A DNA stretch of 37,019 nt, taken from contig JABUQX010117146.1 in the NCBI GenBank assembly GCA_015478945.1, forward strand, positions 1 to 37,019, written 5' to 3'. The translations under genes were made by a program, and so were the position numbers. Source of the DNA: Trachelipus rathkii. Taxonomy: Eukaryota > Arthropoda > Malacostraca > Isopoda > Trachelipodidae. The notes below the pieces were generated by a model that worked only from the letters and a program-made list of their open reading frames with translations, did no database searches and was not told the origin of the DNA. This document shows, piece by piece, positions 8,353 to 23,154 of this stretch. Each line of letters opens with the position of its first letter. Position 1 is the first letter of the stretch.

Positions 8353-10984
8353 ATCTATAGCAAGATTTGGCGGCGCCAAGATGCTATACCATACTGAGAG
8401 TTTCTAGCGGAGAATACTGTCAGAAGAAGCTAGCTGTATAAAAAAGCACACAGCTAGTTACTTCAAGGCAATGTGAAAACGAAAACATTACAACTATAGA
8501 AAATGGTAAATTATCCTATCACTCTAGCTAATTTTCATTAAGCTAGAAAATCGTTGCAGGGATTCTCTTCGGACGAGCAAAGCGGGCTTCAATCAAACGA
8601 AAGTGCGCTACTCCTGGTTTCTGCTTACTGATACAAATCTTCTGTCCTCAGATCCAAAAAGACATCTCTAACAACTTCTGTATCTGCCTTTCCCTCTCTT
8701 ATTCGATCTGAGGGCTCTGTTGCCTACTCTCCTACTGTAGTTCAAGGCCCATCCTTACCGGCTCCTCTATTTTTCCTCTAACTGCCAGCCTCTGATTCTG
8801 GTGCTCTCTCCCCCTTCTCGCTCTCGGTCCCTTATGTTCTTTGCCTGTGATTACTTGAATCGGGTGCATGGCTCTGAGATCTAGAACGTAGGAGGCGGGG
8901 GACCCTCGAGGAGCATGCCGCGCCGAGTTTTGTGAAGAGAGATTGATTGTGCTTCGAGCGTTGGGCCTCCCTCGTTCAAAATATAATATTTCATTATATG
9001 TCTCGGATGACTAACTTTCTCACACTGCGCATTAATAGGAGAGCACGACAAATGTCCAACACAATTGACCAGAGAAAAGAAGCCGCTTGATCTTCTAATA
9101 TCGAGCCCTATAGCATCTCACCATGTATTCTATAAGATATGAAGACCTTTTTAACTTCATTTGTCATTACAAACCAATACTGAATCTCATTCTCTTCTTT
9201 CCGATCGCCGTACGGTCTGTTGGCGTGCTCGAGTCCATACTCACGGTAGATGCTATTCTATTGTAACCGAATTTATGATTTTTTCCGCTTAGGAACTACG
9301 GGGAGACTTGCGTGGTGCGCTTACTAATACAAAGTATTTTAGACGTGTTATGGCATGTGTCCGTGCTCTCCAAGCTCCCTCTTAGGTTTTCCTCTTTCTC
9401 TTGCTTACTATGTTAGCTTATCAGTTTAATCGCTCATATCGGGACTAGTGTTATTGATGGAAGCGACCTCTACTTTCTTTTTATCTGTCAAGTTAGGTGT
9501 TTCATCAGGGTTCTTCTTATCTCTACTTTACTTCTTACTTTTTCAATATGATCTACTCTCACCTGACTATCTATCATCTTATTCACTCTATAGCGATTGA
9601 AATAGACCCTCTCTATCCTCATTTAAATATTCTGCTACTGCTTTACTCTAGAATTGACTCCTACTCGTTCTCATCTTTCCGATTCGTTGTTATAACGCTA
9701 TCTGGACATAAATTCCCCGAGCTATGGCGAGTCGTCGAACCCTATGTGGAATTCATATTCTTTAGAACTCAACTGTACGATCGTCTCCTATCTCTAACAA
9801 CACCTTCTAATTTTCTTCTCTTTCCAGGCTCGCGTGTTTGTGCTTCTCTCTCTCTCCTGTGATGGAAATACGAGGACATTGGTGGCTTAGACATGACTCA
9901 AAAATTAAAATTCTCTTGCCAACTCAACTCACATTACGTTGCCTAGGGCGGCTCAACGAAGCTGGAGTTATGTTAGACTGCAGATTTTTTTTCGGTCTCA
10001 TCGTACCCAGCTATACAAAGGTCCTCAATCCGCTCTTGTATGGAAGTAGCATGTTCTCATATCCTGGCGGGGAGCTCTGGTTTTCACCCTGCTCTTCTTC
10101 ACACAGGGGTCGTAGTCAATAAGCCAAAGGCTTAAAACTGTTCTGTACTTTTCCAGTCTCTGACTTCTTCGTATTCTTATTGTCGGGCGTGTTCGCGATT
10201 GTTCGGGTACTGTTGTCTCTGTTTTCTATAGGTAGCCGGCAAGCGGAGGTGTCTGTAATTAGCCAGGTCGGCGTACCACCCGTTCCGTTCTCGTCCGACG
10301 CATCCCCTCCGGGGTGTGAAACGTCCCCCATTTTACGACGCCCTCGTAGCCCAAGGGTGCTGTGTCTGCGCACGAGTTTTTGTGTTAATTGTCGGTAACT
10401 CCGCTACGTTCCGCTGCGTGGCCTTTCCTTCCTGCCACATCTGGTTCTATGATCTGTTCATCTTCTCTGCTTGTTTCCTGCTGAATTAATCTCCCACTCA
10501 CTTGTAAAGCCTAGTGCCTGTTGCTCATCGGTGCGTAATTTTACGCGTAGCTGGGGTAAGAAAGTGTTTAGTGGTGCGACATATTCCAGCAAAACTCTTC
10601 CATTGGGTTGTTCCCATATACCACACATTCTCATTGGGGGGCTGCCGGATAGGGAACACCATATGAACTATGTCGTTCAATAGGAACCTACGACATTTTC
10701 CAATATAGAGGACGCCCAGTCGAGTTATATGCAGCATGACTGATTCTTGCCTGGACCTTATACGGATTTTCCCAATAAGAATGTATGGAATGGTCGCAGA
10801 TGGAATTCACATATTATCAGGTATATCCTATATTTGAAAAACAAAGGATTGGTTATCAGGGACCATCGTACTTTCCATAATGGTATTCAGGAGGAATTTC
10901 CGTTATAATGCCTAATACGGCACCAATAAACAAACCTCGAATCGTATCCTATTGGTCTTTTGATGCGGCAAATCAAAATCATCT
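8353..10984. other. Pyrimidine-rich region without an assignable gene
   Basis: The + strand is visibly T/C-rich from about 8640 to 10120, with many TCTC and CTTC words. It contains the longest ATG-started frame of the window (9497-9862, 121 codons), whose translation is mostly Leu, Ser, Tyr, Phe and Ile, as expected from pyrimidine-rich DNA. The frame at 9838-10122 ends with LLYGSSMF near 10030-10055, faintly like the 'LDYGSxxYGSA' stretch of LINE RTs, so further retroelement debris is possible but unproven. A GC-richer patch at about 10180-10420 is open in both strands and encodes Pro-rich or basic peptides without a known motif. Frames at 10471-10683 (+) and 10525-10737 (-) overlap each other and neither is convincing. 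Confidence 0.45.
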
Positions 10985-12300
10985 TAATTATAACTAATTT
11001 AAATATATATAATGAATGAGTATATATATATATATCTAATATTATATAAAACTCTAGGTCTATTGCAACCCTATATAGTATATAATATAAAATTAATATA
11101 TATCTATAAAAGTATTATAGACTATTATTTAAATAATACTTAATATAAAAAAAAAACAACTAAAAAAAAACAACTAATAAAAATAATATTATAATATATA
11201 AAAAATATAAAATAAGAAAAATAAATTGGAAGCAAATTAAATCCGGTGAAGTTAACAACAATTAAAACACGAGCCAAACTTTAATTGAACTAAATAAAAA
11301 ATAAAATAAACAATTTATTAATTATAAACATATAATATAATATTAAATAATATTTTATTAATTAATTAAGACATTATATTTAAATAAATCGCAATTCACA
11401 ACAACAACAAAATCAACCTCAATGGAATAATCAACAACAACAAAATAAAAATATTTATATTAACCAAATATATATCGGGAGATGAACAACTTAAATTAGA
11501 TCAGATAAATAGTTATAATGTAACAAAAGTTTTAATAAACGAAGAAAGATACAACACATGAGGATAGCACATTAAGACCCGTCTACATAAAACCGATAAC
11601 CCTTGATTCATATATTTATAATAAATACAATAATAATAAGACAATATATAAATAAATATTATATAATATATAAATAAGATATTTAATAAAAATAAATAAA
11701 AAAATAGTAATAAACAAGATAAAAAATAAAATAGATAGGCACATTACACATAGGGGGGATAGATAATAAATTAAGGAGATTATATACACCTCATAATTAA
11801 TAATTATAAAAATTATAATAATCTATCATTTATATAATATAATAAAAAAATAAAATATAAATAATTATAAATAATTATATAAACTATTCAAATATTACTA
11901 TAAATAATAATATAAATATTACTCTTAACACTAATATACATAACTAATAAATAATATATAAATAATAACATAATAACAATAATAAATACAATATTGTATA
12001 ATAAAATAAAGAATAAAAAAATAACAAGTAATTACTATACTATGTTTATTAAATTACAACACATTCCTTCTATATTGAACCAGAAGATAGGGGTGTAAGA
12101 AGTGCTGTACAACCAATCGAGAAATAAGAACAACAGATAGATAGGAAAATAAATGAAAATAAGCGATCAAAAAGAAAACCGCCATTACGCCACCCTTACA
12201 AAGTACTATGATGAAATATACGTGAAGGAAAGTATCACTAAACCGTAAAAAAGATTATGAAAAAAAATCTCACACATCATACAACAAACGATAATCGCAA
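10985..12300. repeat. A-rich, G-poor low-complexity block
   Basis: The sequence is dominated by AATA, ATAAA and AACAA words, with long A-runs at 11149-11170 and patches of TA repeat. G is rare throughout. No frame of any length is open. The strand asymmetry sets it apart from the symmetric TA blocks elsewhere. Confidence 0.6.
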
Positions 12301-13450
12301 CGCAAATGGGTACCAAAAAAGACAGCGAAAAACAAGATAAGAATGACCACTACACAAAATGAAGCTTAAGAAAATTCGTATAAAATTCACGAAACATAAA
12401 GGTTAATTACTGATATGCGAAGATCTATCATTTACTACAGACAAGACAACATGGCATACAAAGTGTAAAGGGCAAACACTAACGCCCTATCAAGCAACAA
12501 GCAAACACAAACCATTACTCACCTCATAACAAAAAGGGGGCCACTCAAATAACTCATCGCCATCTTGACCAAACACTACACATGTAATCTCCTAATACTC
12601 TCAAACATACAAATCAGAACAAGGTACAGAACTCAATCCACATACTCTTACAAACCCAGCGTGACATGCAAGCAGTTCAACTACACACAAACAATCTAAA
12701 ACACATATCAACGAGCTTTAACTTAACCAATCCCTAATATTTAGCAAGAAAAACATATATTTACTCTACATGACAAATAAATCTTCACAAATAACATTAA
12801 AAAATTATATTCATCATAATAATATTATAACTCCTTAAGTATAACCACAAACAAACACATCTATCATAATAACGAATATCTCATCTCCATCTCCTTTATA
12901 AAATTATTCATACAACCAGACTAGAAACAAATAATATACAGCATAGTTCCAAACTTGAACTTACATTAGTTATTATCAGTATCTATAAACTCTCATTTCA
13001 TTATACACGACACGTCATTAGTCTCACTTACCATACAATCATTAGACAAAAGGTAAGCAAACATACCTAATAAAGATAAAGAACCACTAGCACGGAGCTC
13101 AAACTAGTCACTTCTGCTCATCTAACGATTAATAATTTGCAATTTCCAGAACTCACTCGTCCACTGCAATTCACAAACATTCTGACAAACACTTTTGCAT
13201 CGTCGTTTCCCAATTCTCATCACAACATATAACGTTACATAGCCTTTATTACAGACACTTGTTCTTAGCTCGCTCGACCATTTAGCATAAAACACTCACA
13301 CTGAAGGAGTGTCCTAACTGCAACACTCAATTACTTTTGACTACTTATCAGCGTTTTACTTTCAAGCTCCCTCTTCCTTTCTACAACTCTGCAAATCTCT
13401 TTATCATATCTCTCAAACTCTCTTTCTAGATTCGCCACACAGAACCTAGA
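12301..13450. other. A/C-rich, G-poor block
   Basis: Composition changes from A-rich to A/C-rich, with ACACA, CAAAC and CATC words common and G still scarce on the + strand. No open frame above 60 codons and no repeat unit is evident. It may be an old, degraded asymmetric simple repeat. Confidence 0.5.
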
Positions 13451-16400
13451 TCATCGCATGATAATCTGTAATTATACAACCATATTAGACTAGTTACCTA
13501 TATAATTAACTATACTGACCACATTTTCTTAAGAAATTTAAAAGTTTATTAGTTTTCATATAGGAAAACGTAGACTTAACAACAATAAATACAGGAATAC
13601 TGTTGTTCAAACTCCTCATTTTTTTTTCAATCAATCATAAATAACCAAACACGATTTGTACATTTATTGTTATTACACTTGTACTTTACATAAAAAGAAA
13701 TGACAATTAACACTATCTTTTCCAGTACCGTAAGTACTGAAATTGATACATAGTGAATTATGCAAAATTCTTATATATGAAACTGCTACTGAGCTTTACA
13801 AAATGTAGGTCGCCTATAAGGCAACCTCATTTACGCGAATAGAAGAAAAATTGAGAAAGAAGAAATAAAGTCGTGAACACTCCGCAATGCTCCTTTATCA
13901 TCAGATAGGATATGTCTGCTAGGCTCTCTCTCTCAATATAGCATTATATTCGTGTTTCAATATATTATATTATTATTCGTATCTCATATACATGCTCTTT
14001 CGTATGGTATCTAAGTGTTATTATGTAGTTATCTACCTTAGCAAATTTTATTTTCATATAGCGAACAAATATTGCCACCTCAGACTCTATTATAATTTAA
14101 TCGATGTGTCGACGAATGCCCTCTATCTCTGAGCATGCTTATTGTTGTATATCAGAGGTGGGTTTAACTACTAGTGAATTTTATATGCTATAGTTATATA
14201 CAAATCACGATTAAACACATATATTACTACTGCATCTCCTATTACTATTATATCAGCTATCCTATGATTGGAGAAATACTAGACTTGTGTAGATTAATAA
14301 TTGTACAAATTTCGTCTATAACTGTATTATAAAAATTGTCTCTAATATATAAACTTAGTTGGACGTTATAACAAATTTGGATAATATCTTCGATTTTTCA
14401 CTATAACATGCTATTATTCGTAGCAGTAACTCAATTGCTATATTGTCACCTTAATATCTACAATCTCGGTAAGTGTATTATAATAGGCCATTACACATAT
14501 AGCTTATATATATTCTTCGATATATATATATATGAATATATAATCATTTATTTATTTTATGATAAGGTATATTAATACTTGTATTATTTATAAAACTATA
14601 GTTAGCTACTAACTTCTTCAATGACTAATCTAGTATTATATATATGAACTACTTATTACTACCTTATCACTTATATATATATATATATATATATAGATAT
14701 CTCCTCCATTACTCTAGTATGAAATAGATATAACTTTAATATTACATAATTTCCACAGTATTAAGTATAATCGAAATCTATACTAGTGACATAATATAAT
14801 ATTCGAAAGGACAATCGTCTCACTAGAGGACTATCTAGTTGGTTAATAGTCGGAATTGAATGTATTATATTACGTGTTGAGGAAGATGGGTTAAAAAAGA
14901 CCTCTTAATAATAAGTTACTCTTAGGTAAATATATATATAAGGGAATAGAAATAAAGTAGCAGACATATCTATGCTTAATCTATATAATATTATAAATAT
15001 AGTAAATATGAGACCAAAGCCTACTAAAATGCCACAGGGTTAACTATCAAATACAAATATAGAGAATAATCAAAATATGCGAGCTCATTAATTATTCAAT
15101 AATCTAGCTTATGATTAATTTATAATATGGAGATGAAATATAATAAATATAATAATAATAATATAATGTTTAAAACACAATAATAATATATAATTAACTT
15201 ATATATAATAATAACTCAAGGCAATAATTAATTGAATTCGAAGAGCCAAAGTATACTCCAAATGAAGAGAATAAAAAAAAATACTCACTGAGGTAATTCA
15301 CGAATTTAGTAGAAAGTCCGTTTTTACTCAACATTCTCTCTAAGCTAAGCTATCACATTATGCACTAATTAACGAAAGATTCGTATTCAGGTGTAACAAA
15401 CAACAAGATAAATAGTTCCCAAGATAAAATATCTTCTAGAGTGGAAATAGTATTTCTGCTAATTCAAATCGAGGGAATGTGAGTTCATTCATTACAGAAT
15501 ATTTGTATACCTATCTCAGGCAAGATCTATAGACCAATATCACTACTTGCGTCACTACCTATATATATATATATATATATACTTATCTATATTAACTAAA
15601 TAATGACTACTTATCACCTATGCGGTATTATTGACCAAATATATCGTTGCGTCCCAGATAAGTACGAAAGTCAGAGCTTATGAATATCTATAGGTATGCA
15701 CTATACTTATCGTTTCTGAATAATTTTTTGAATATAATCTGGTAATATTAGAATCGTAATACTGGAAATCGGTAAAATTGATATTAAGGATTCATTTTGC
15801 GAATTGTTAATTTGTTATTGTTATGTTTTTGAGATATATATTTTTATATATTTGATACTAAACAGTTATAACTGTAGTGTATCATTCGTCGCAAATACCG
15901 TGTCCATCTATAGTAGCCCTCATATATGAGACTCCAGTGAGTATAAATATAGTGTGAATATAGACGAATCAATAGCTGTAAAATAATTTCGTAATGAAAG
16001 TTTGCCGGTTCATATGCTTTTTGTGATCTACCTATAAATATTTCTCGTATACGTGTGACTATAATATCTTTCAACTTATCATTTTATATAATAACTATTT
16101 TTTACTGTATTATGGATACCCTAAATATAAACTTATTTTATATTCACTTTCTTTAAAAGAATTTTCTTTAAATAGTTATATTTAAATAAATTGTAAATCA
16201 TCTTTTATATATATCGGAATCTAATGATAAACTTTCATAGGCAACACTTTTGTGAGGAAGTTTAAATTAGTAGTAAGTATACTGGAGTGATATTATGCAT
16301 TATATATAGCTGTAGAATTATATATAATTATTCTAAATCAACATGACTATATTAACTCGATATATATTATTATATAGTACCCTATTACCTAGTATATTAC

Positions 16401-17159
16401 TCAGTCATAGTAAAATATATTTATCGATATTATCCTGCTTAGATTTATGTAAACTTTGTAGCTGTAATAAACAGTTCTTTAGTTAATATATTACTGACGT
16501 TCGTAAAAGAAGTGGGATTGCTATTATAATTATAAATAACTTACGTATATATATCACCTTCATAATAATTATATATGTAATTAAATAATTAAACTTTGTT
16601 AGAAGAGTATAATATAATAATATGTGTTTCAAGAAAACAAATATAAATAAATAATAGCCTATTTAATTAATATAAATTAGGGATGATAACTTTATGTATA
16701 TAACTTTTTAATATTAAGTGCTAGCACTATTAAGTAATAATATCATATAAATAAGATTTGGTGATAGTGATACTTTTATTATGACTTATAAGATTATTCA
16801 CATCATATTTTACGAACTTATACCTCATATAAATTCGGAATAATACTATTATAAATTAGTATAATCATCTCTCATTTAATTCTTTTTTTCTACATTATAT
16901 GTAATATTTGATCTACCTACTGCTCAAACGCAAGTAATATGGATGAAACTAACCATTGATTATATAGCACTACTATATAGGGTGTTGTAATAATCTAATC
17001 AATATTTCTAAGATCCGAAATCCAGTAGATAAGACTGTGGGATTCAAGTAAGTTATTATTATCTAAGTTATTACTCAAAATCAAGTATAGTGTATATACA
17101 TTGTTTCACCTTTTTCACACTACCTATATAGTGTATGTAGTATAGTTTATACTTCATTA
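13451..17159. other. Unassigned AT-rich sequence with small dyads
   Basis: Complex AT-rich DNA with short TA runs (for example 14671-14695 and 15561-15580). Two compact hairpins occur: CAGTAC/GTACTG at 13723-13739 with a 5-base loop, and AGGTCGCCT/AGGCAACCT at 13807-13827 with a 3-base loop and one mismatch. The minus-strand frame at 15844-16074 shows no family features. I see no gene. Confidence 0.5.
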
Positions 17160-17605
17160 TTAATAATATATATTTATGTAATACATTATAAAATAACATA
17201 CTAATATATATAATTTATATATATTATTATAAATATTATCATAGTATATATATTAATATAAAATATGTCTATTGTTATAATTCAAATAGTCCAAGAGCTA
17301 GTGCGAAAATTCTCATTATTACTATTATAATAATTTATATTTTCATCTCATCAGAAAGGCTTATTATACATAGTTTATATTCTTAATTAAATTATATCTT
17401 ATATTATTAATATACACATAGATACCGTAATTATTTAATAATAATTAATTAATTATATACTATATATATATATATATATATATCATATATATATATATAT
17501 ATCATATATATATTATATTAATATATATATTAATTATATATATTATATATATATTATATTATATATATATATAATATATATTATTAATTAATAATACATA
17601 AAATA
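17160..17605. repeat. (TA)n-rich blocks preceding the long-unit repeat
   Basis: TA-rich DNA lies at about 17160-17265 and more densely at 17455-17605, with mixed sequence between. The end at about 17605 coincides with the left limit at which I can align the long repeat unit. Confidence 0.75.
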
Positions 17606-18052
17606 TTAGTTGGGTAGTCTTGATGGAGACAGATAGGCTGCTAGCCCTAGTCGAAACTCACTAAGCTACGACCTCCGGGAGATACTACCTCTTTATATTA
17701 GTGTTACATATATATTATATAAAAACTACATCTCTTCAACATCAAACATCCTCTATTGAAGTGGTTCTCAAGACACTCACTTACCCCCCATACTTTATTA
17801 AATTAGGTGAACTTAGGTACAGACGTGACATTAGTGCCAATGAAGTAGAGCACCAACGATAAACATCAGCATAAAGCACCATCAAGATAATGTATTCTAA
17901 TATATCTTAATATACTTATGGCGCTATATATACTTAATATACTGTTTGGATTTATATATACATTCCTGTGCCGCCTGTATATAACCTAGTTAGCTTTCAT
18001 CCTTATTAAGCTATAGATATCTGTTCGGACCATACTGCACGTTAATAAGTTA

Positions 18053-18125
18053 AGAGTGGCGAAGCCGTCTCAGTGTATCTAAATGTGGTACAAAATCCTG
18101 GCTGGTCATACACCTTCGCCACTCT
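18053..18125. repeat. 12-bp perfect inverted repeat with a 49-nt loop
   Basis: AGAGTGGCGAAG at 18053-18064 is the exact reverse complement of CTTCGCCACTCT at 18114-18125. The arms are GC-richer than their surroundings. In copy 2 of the long repeat only part of one arm (CGAAGCC) is kept, so the dyad is not conserved between copies. Confidence 0.7.
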
Positions 18126-18419
18126 ACATCTCACTCAGTGACTCTCATATAACAACGAAGCGTTCCATTACATTATTATTATATCACAGGATCTACTAAT
18201 AAGTCGAAGTGGTGCTATCGCGAATGTTATCTATACTATATATTGGGGGAAGTTCTTAGTGACATTGAATGACTAAAGGACTGGTCACTAGCCCTCACTT
18301 ATATATATATATATGTAGTGAGACACCTTAATAAGCATAGTATGTACTATATACCTCCTGGTTAAGCATATAACACCTAACTTTACTCAGTGATACAAGT
18401 ACTTTATCTATCCTATTAT

Positions 18420-18727
18420 ATATTACTTTATATATACCTTAATCTTATTTAATATATATATAATATATTAATATATATTAATATGATTTATTATATATAC
18501 TACATATATATATAATATATTAATATATATATTAACTATATTATTAATATAATATAATATATATATATATATATTATATATATATATATACTTATATATA
18601 TATATTTATAATATTAATATATATATACTATATATTATATATTTTATAAATAATATAATATATATATTATATATCTATGTATATATATTATAATATTATT
18701 ATATAATATAAACCCTAATAAGAGTAG

Positions 18728-18775
<48 letters not shown>

Positions 18776-19190
18776 TATATATTATATTATAATATTATTA
18801 TTAATATAAGTTATAATATATATATAATATTTCTATATATAAATATTATAATATATATATTATATATATAATATATAATATATATTTATAGTATAATTAC
18901 TTATATATTATATTATATTATTATTTATATTTTATATATAATATAATTAAATTAATATTATATATTATCTATATTATACTATTATATTAATATATATTAT
19001 ATTATATATATTATTATAATATACTATATATACTATATTAATATATATTATATATATATATATATATATAATAAAACTATATCATATTAATAAATTAATA
19101 TATAATATATTAATATTAATATATATATATTATATATCATATAATATAATTAAATATTATTAATATTATATATAAATATAATATAATCCT
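18420..19190. repeat. Large (TA)n-rich block in copy 1
   Basis: About 770 bp of nearly pure A and T. The longest uninterrupted TA run is 39 bp at 18730-18768. Phase slips occur every few units. An A-rich stretch without TA alternation follows to about 19500. Confidence 0.9.
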
Positions 19191-20019
19191 TAAAACAATC
19201 AATTAAAAAAATTAATAAATAATTAATAATAATTAATTAATGTAAATTAATAATAATAATTTATAAATTAAAATAATAATTGAAGATAAAAATGATAATT
19301 TTGATAATAAAATAATATATATAAAATTTCATTACAATATAAATATTTTACTTTACATATACTTATATTATTTTTTAAATTAATTATGTCCCCAATAATT
19401 AATTAATTAATAATCCATTAATAACTAAATAATTATGCAAAAACTAATAATGTTGAAGAGAATAAATAAATAAAAAAATTATAAAAAAATACGAAATATG
19501 AAAACTCATACTTTTTAAAAAATATTTATATTTGAGCTTCACAACTGGTAAGTACGAAAGGTTAAAAAAGAGATTAAAGAATAAAAATTAGTTACTTCCC
19601 AAAATAAATAATATGTATAGGTCTCTATTATATATAATAGGTATAACTGTGAGAGTCGAGAATACACGCGCCTTGTTTAAGATGTACTCTTGGTCCAATT
19701 TTCATGAATTTGCTAAAATATCAAAGCAATTACTGAAGATAATAGAAAGTTTAAGTTTAAGTTACGTTTTTAATATATAAATTCATTTATAAGTGGCTAA
19801 GTCATCTTACTGTGAATATGTCAGAACGTATTGACCTACTATACTAAATTTATTTTATCTTAAAAAACTAACTAAAAATTACGTGTACTAACATTTCTCT
19901 ACTTTGAAATTATTTTATATTTTTGTGATAAAATATCACTTAATAAATTTTTGAACATCAAAATTGAGTATATTTGGAGATCGCTGTCTATAACAAGTTA
20001 CTTGCCTTTTCTTTAGTAT

Positions 20020-20670
20020 ATTATATATATTATATATATATCTAATATCTATATATTACTATATATTATATATATATATATTATATATATATATTATAAA
20101 TTATTTATATATATATTTATATATATATATATATACTATTAGTATATATATATATATATTATTAAATATTAATATATTAATAATATATATCATATATTAA
20201 TACTATATAATATTAAATAATATAAATCTATATATTACTATATATATATATATACTTATATATAATATATAATATAATAATATCATAATATAGTATATTT
20301 ATATATATATATAATATATAATATATATATATATATATATATACATCTGTAATTTTTTATTAATACTATATATATTATCTATTAAGACTGTATAAATTAT
20401 TTATTAATATATCAATATTATATATATTATAATATATATATATATTATAAATATATTAATATTAAAGTATATATTATTATATATACATTCATATATATAA
20501 TAGTTAATATTATATATATATATATTAATATCTACTATATTATATAATATATATATATATATCTAATATTAACTATATACTATTAATATAATATATATAT
20601 AAATATATTTTATTATATATATATATATTATATATATCTAATATTATTAACTATATATATCACTATAATA
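20020..20670. repeat. Second large (TA)n-rich block in copy 1
   Basis: About 650 bp of imperfect TA repeat. It occupies the same place in the unit as the block at 25270-25835 in copy 2. Confidence 0.88.
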
Positions 20671-22725
20671 TACCGAGGTTAGGGTAATCGTTTAATTATA
20701 TATACTATACGAAAAGTAGTTCAGTTAATCGTTTCATTAAGCGTCATTACGGAAATAATAAAGTTGATTGTGATTTCGAGTTATTATATTACGTTTATCT
20801 TTTATGAGAAAAAGTGAAATAATAGAACTGCTTATATAACTTATACTCACCGTTCCATATTTATTAGATACTTTTATGACTAATTATGACGTATATAATT
20901 ATATTACATGGATTATAATCTTTAAAGTAGTACTATATAATGAATTATTAATTAGGTAAATTATCAGTGTTTCGCAGGGCAGTATCATTATTATATTAAT
21001 ATATACTATACCCTCCACTCTATATATAGTGACCCTGACGCGCACTCAAGGACTTAGTTCACTCTTACGCCATACCACCACGTTATTAATCAATATCTAC
21101 TAAGCCACTCTATTTACTTAGCCATTATACACACTTTCCTTTTACTTATAAATACTCTTTGCATCATTATATCTAAATATATTTTAAACTCTCAGATTCT
21201 TTATTCCTAGGTTAGTTACTAACCTAATCTAATACATTACTTCACACGGTACTATTAGATGACTGTGAGTACTTACATACTATTGCGACGCGCTCGCAAT
21301 CCTTATACATTTTATACTATTATGACGTGTCAGTATGGTCAGATATAACTCATCTTTCTTACTGGATACACTACTAGATAGATCCAAATGAGATAGTATC
21401 ACTCTACGTAATTCTTCATAGAGTCTCTCGCGAGAAATATGTTCGTCCATCAGAGGTGAAAACATTCAACGCTGCATATTGATATAGTTATAAGGAAAGC
21501 AGAGCCCTTCCACTCTCTCGCTCTTCATATTGCGGCTAATTCGTTCTAACGATTACGTTCGGCGTCCATAACGGGTCCTACTTCTAGGAATTGTAATAAG
21601 TATCTCTGAATGCTGTAAATCTCACATGATATTCCGACATAACGCAGAGTATAGCATTAGACACATTTTCATGCTTATACATCTGTAGCATCTTAGATAT
21701 ATATATTAAATGACGCACACCAATGATAATCCTATCGAACTAGTTTACTAACTCACTCATTTATTATTGTATTACTGAACATCGCACTTCCAGATCTTAA
21801 GTACGACCTAATTATATACTTTGTGTAGATTTATGTTCGCATATCAAAGCCTTATAAACCCCGGGAACACATAAGTTTAATAGGCATATTGCCATAGTTC
21901 CCTATTAATGAGTTCTATTAAATAATACGCCTCATTATATAGGTTATATATATATAGGTTGAAGATATATAAGTATATAAGGTTGTCAATAAAATTCACA
22001 AAAAACTAATCTAATTTATTTATCTTATTTTCTTCTCCTCATTTATACTCATATCATTTCTTTTTCTCACATAGTGAGATTTGATCACACTCTTAGCGAG
22101 AGGCGTCACTTATAGAGCTGCGCACTTGTGTATTAGCGCAATTACAATGATACTAGTCTATGTATACGCATCGAGCTGATCTCTTTCGTATACTCAGATA
22201 TATAATCGTAGTTATAGAATGTATTCGTCGCTTAGCGAGTACTTATCTTATTCAATATAGTACGTAAGTGATTCTCTACCAGTATATCTATCATAATAAA
22301 TCTACAGTTTATATATCCCTCTTATTATTATTTCTTTTCTTATACCGGTTATATTAAGTGTAGAACTACTCTATTTTACTTTCTATTACTTCAACATCAG
22401 GAAATCATTAAACTATCCTTCAGCACTCCGTTATATTAAATGAATTATCATACCGGTATTTATTATTTTCATCATCTATATAATTGCAGTATAATTTACC
22501 TATCCCTCCTACTTTCATCGGTGGAGCTCTTACACCCATCATACCCATCCTACCATTTACTATAATTCACGACCTTTATTATCAACGACCAATCTATTAC
22601 CTATAGATATTACCAATATAAACCCTCACTATTAACATCACTATCAGCCTACGTTCATCTACTAAGTCCAATTATCACGATAATGATTTGTTGGAAGTCT
22701 GAGCAGAAGTGGATGCTCTAGCTTC

Positions 22726-22759
22726 CCACTGACGTACACCTACAGACAACCGTCAGTGG
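22726..22759. repeat. 9-bp hairpin
   Basis: CCACTGACG at 22726-22734 pairs exactly with CGTCAGTGG at 22751-22759 across a 16-nt loop. It lies close to the inferred left boundary of repeat copy 2. It has no T-run and no gene context, so a terminator role is not supported. Confidence 0.65.
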
Positions 22760-23154
22760 ACAGATCTTCCACTCTCTTTTATCATCAGTTACAGAATACA
22801 GAGCTACATCATCTTACCATCATCATCAACTAAAATCTCGCCATGATTCCTCTCTAATTTTGACACGGTGATTGATGATTCATCTCAGAACATCATACAC
22901 TCATTACTCACCCTAGTACCCCTCTCTTTAATTGTGGGATAGACCTATTGTGCAGAGTGTACTCATGTGATCCAATTGATATAGTAGGCAACTCAACGAA
23001 CTTATTACAGCATAGCATAACATCAATAAATTCAACAGTTTCCTTTATATCTGAGGTATTTATCATCTATCGCTAACTTAATACTGTTTTCGGTATGATC
23101 ATCCTGTGCCAGCCTGTGTTACCTATATTAATAAGTTAAGCTATATACTCTAAC

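Larger units (their letters stand above)
17606..22690 (+). repeat. Long-unit direct repeat, copy 1 (about 5.1 kb)
   Basis: This segment aligns co-linearly with the following 5.4 kb. Shared words and offsets to copy 2 are: GTTACA 17703 (5085), GTAG 17845 (5139), CAACGA 17854 (5140), CAGCATA 17867 (5141), ACTTAATA 17932 (5144), TCCTGTGCC 17964 (5138), TTAAGCTATA 18006 (5130), CGAAGCC 18060 (5158), CAGGATC 18187 (5159), CTAGCC 18288 (5163), ATAAGC 18331 (5154), ACGAAAA 20709 (5170), TATAAAT 21147 (5347), GATTTGATC 22078 (5424), CGAGCT 22172 (5420). The smooth drift of offsets over 4.5 kb is hard to obtain by chance. Between words the copies differ heavily, with many indels. Large TA blocks occupy 18420-19190 and 20020-20670. 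No protein-coding gene is visible. The strand sign is arbitrary. The exact boundaries are uncertain. Confidence 0.62.

Noticed and set aside
9731..9745. Minus-strand B-box-like GGGTTCGACGACTC
   Set aside because: The T-arm flanks do not pair and no cloverleaf could be drawn on the minus strand.
9497..9862. 121-codon frame, longest in the window, as a membrane protein
   Set aside because: The hydrophobic, Ser/Leu/Phe-rich composition follows from pyrimidine-rich DNA. There is no recognisable domain or neighbouring gene support.
10116..10737. Four overlapping frames on both strands as genes
   Set aside because: Both strands are open mainly because the patch is GC-richer. None shows a domain, and opposing frames of equal quality cannot both be real.
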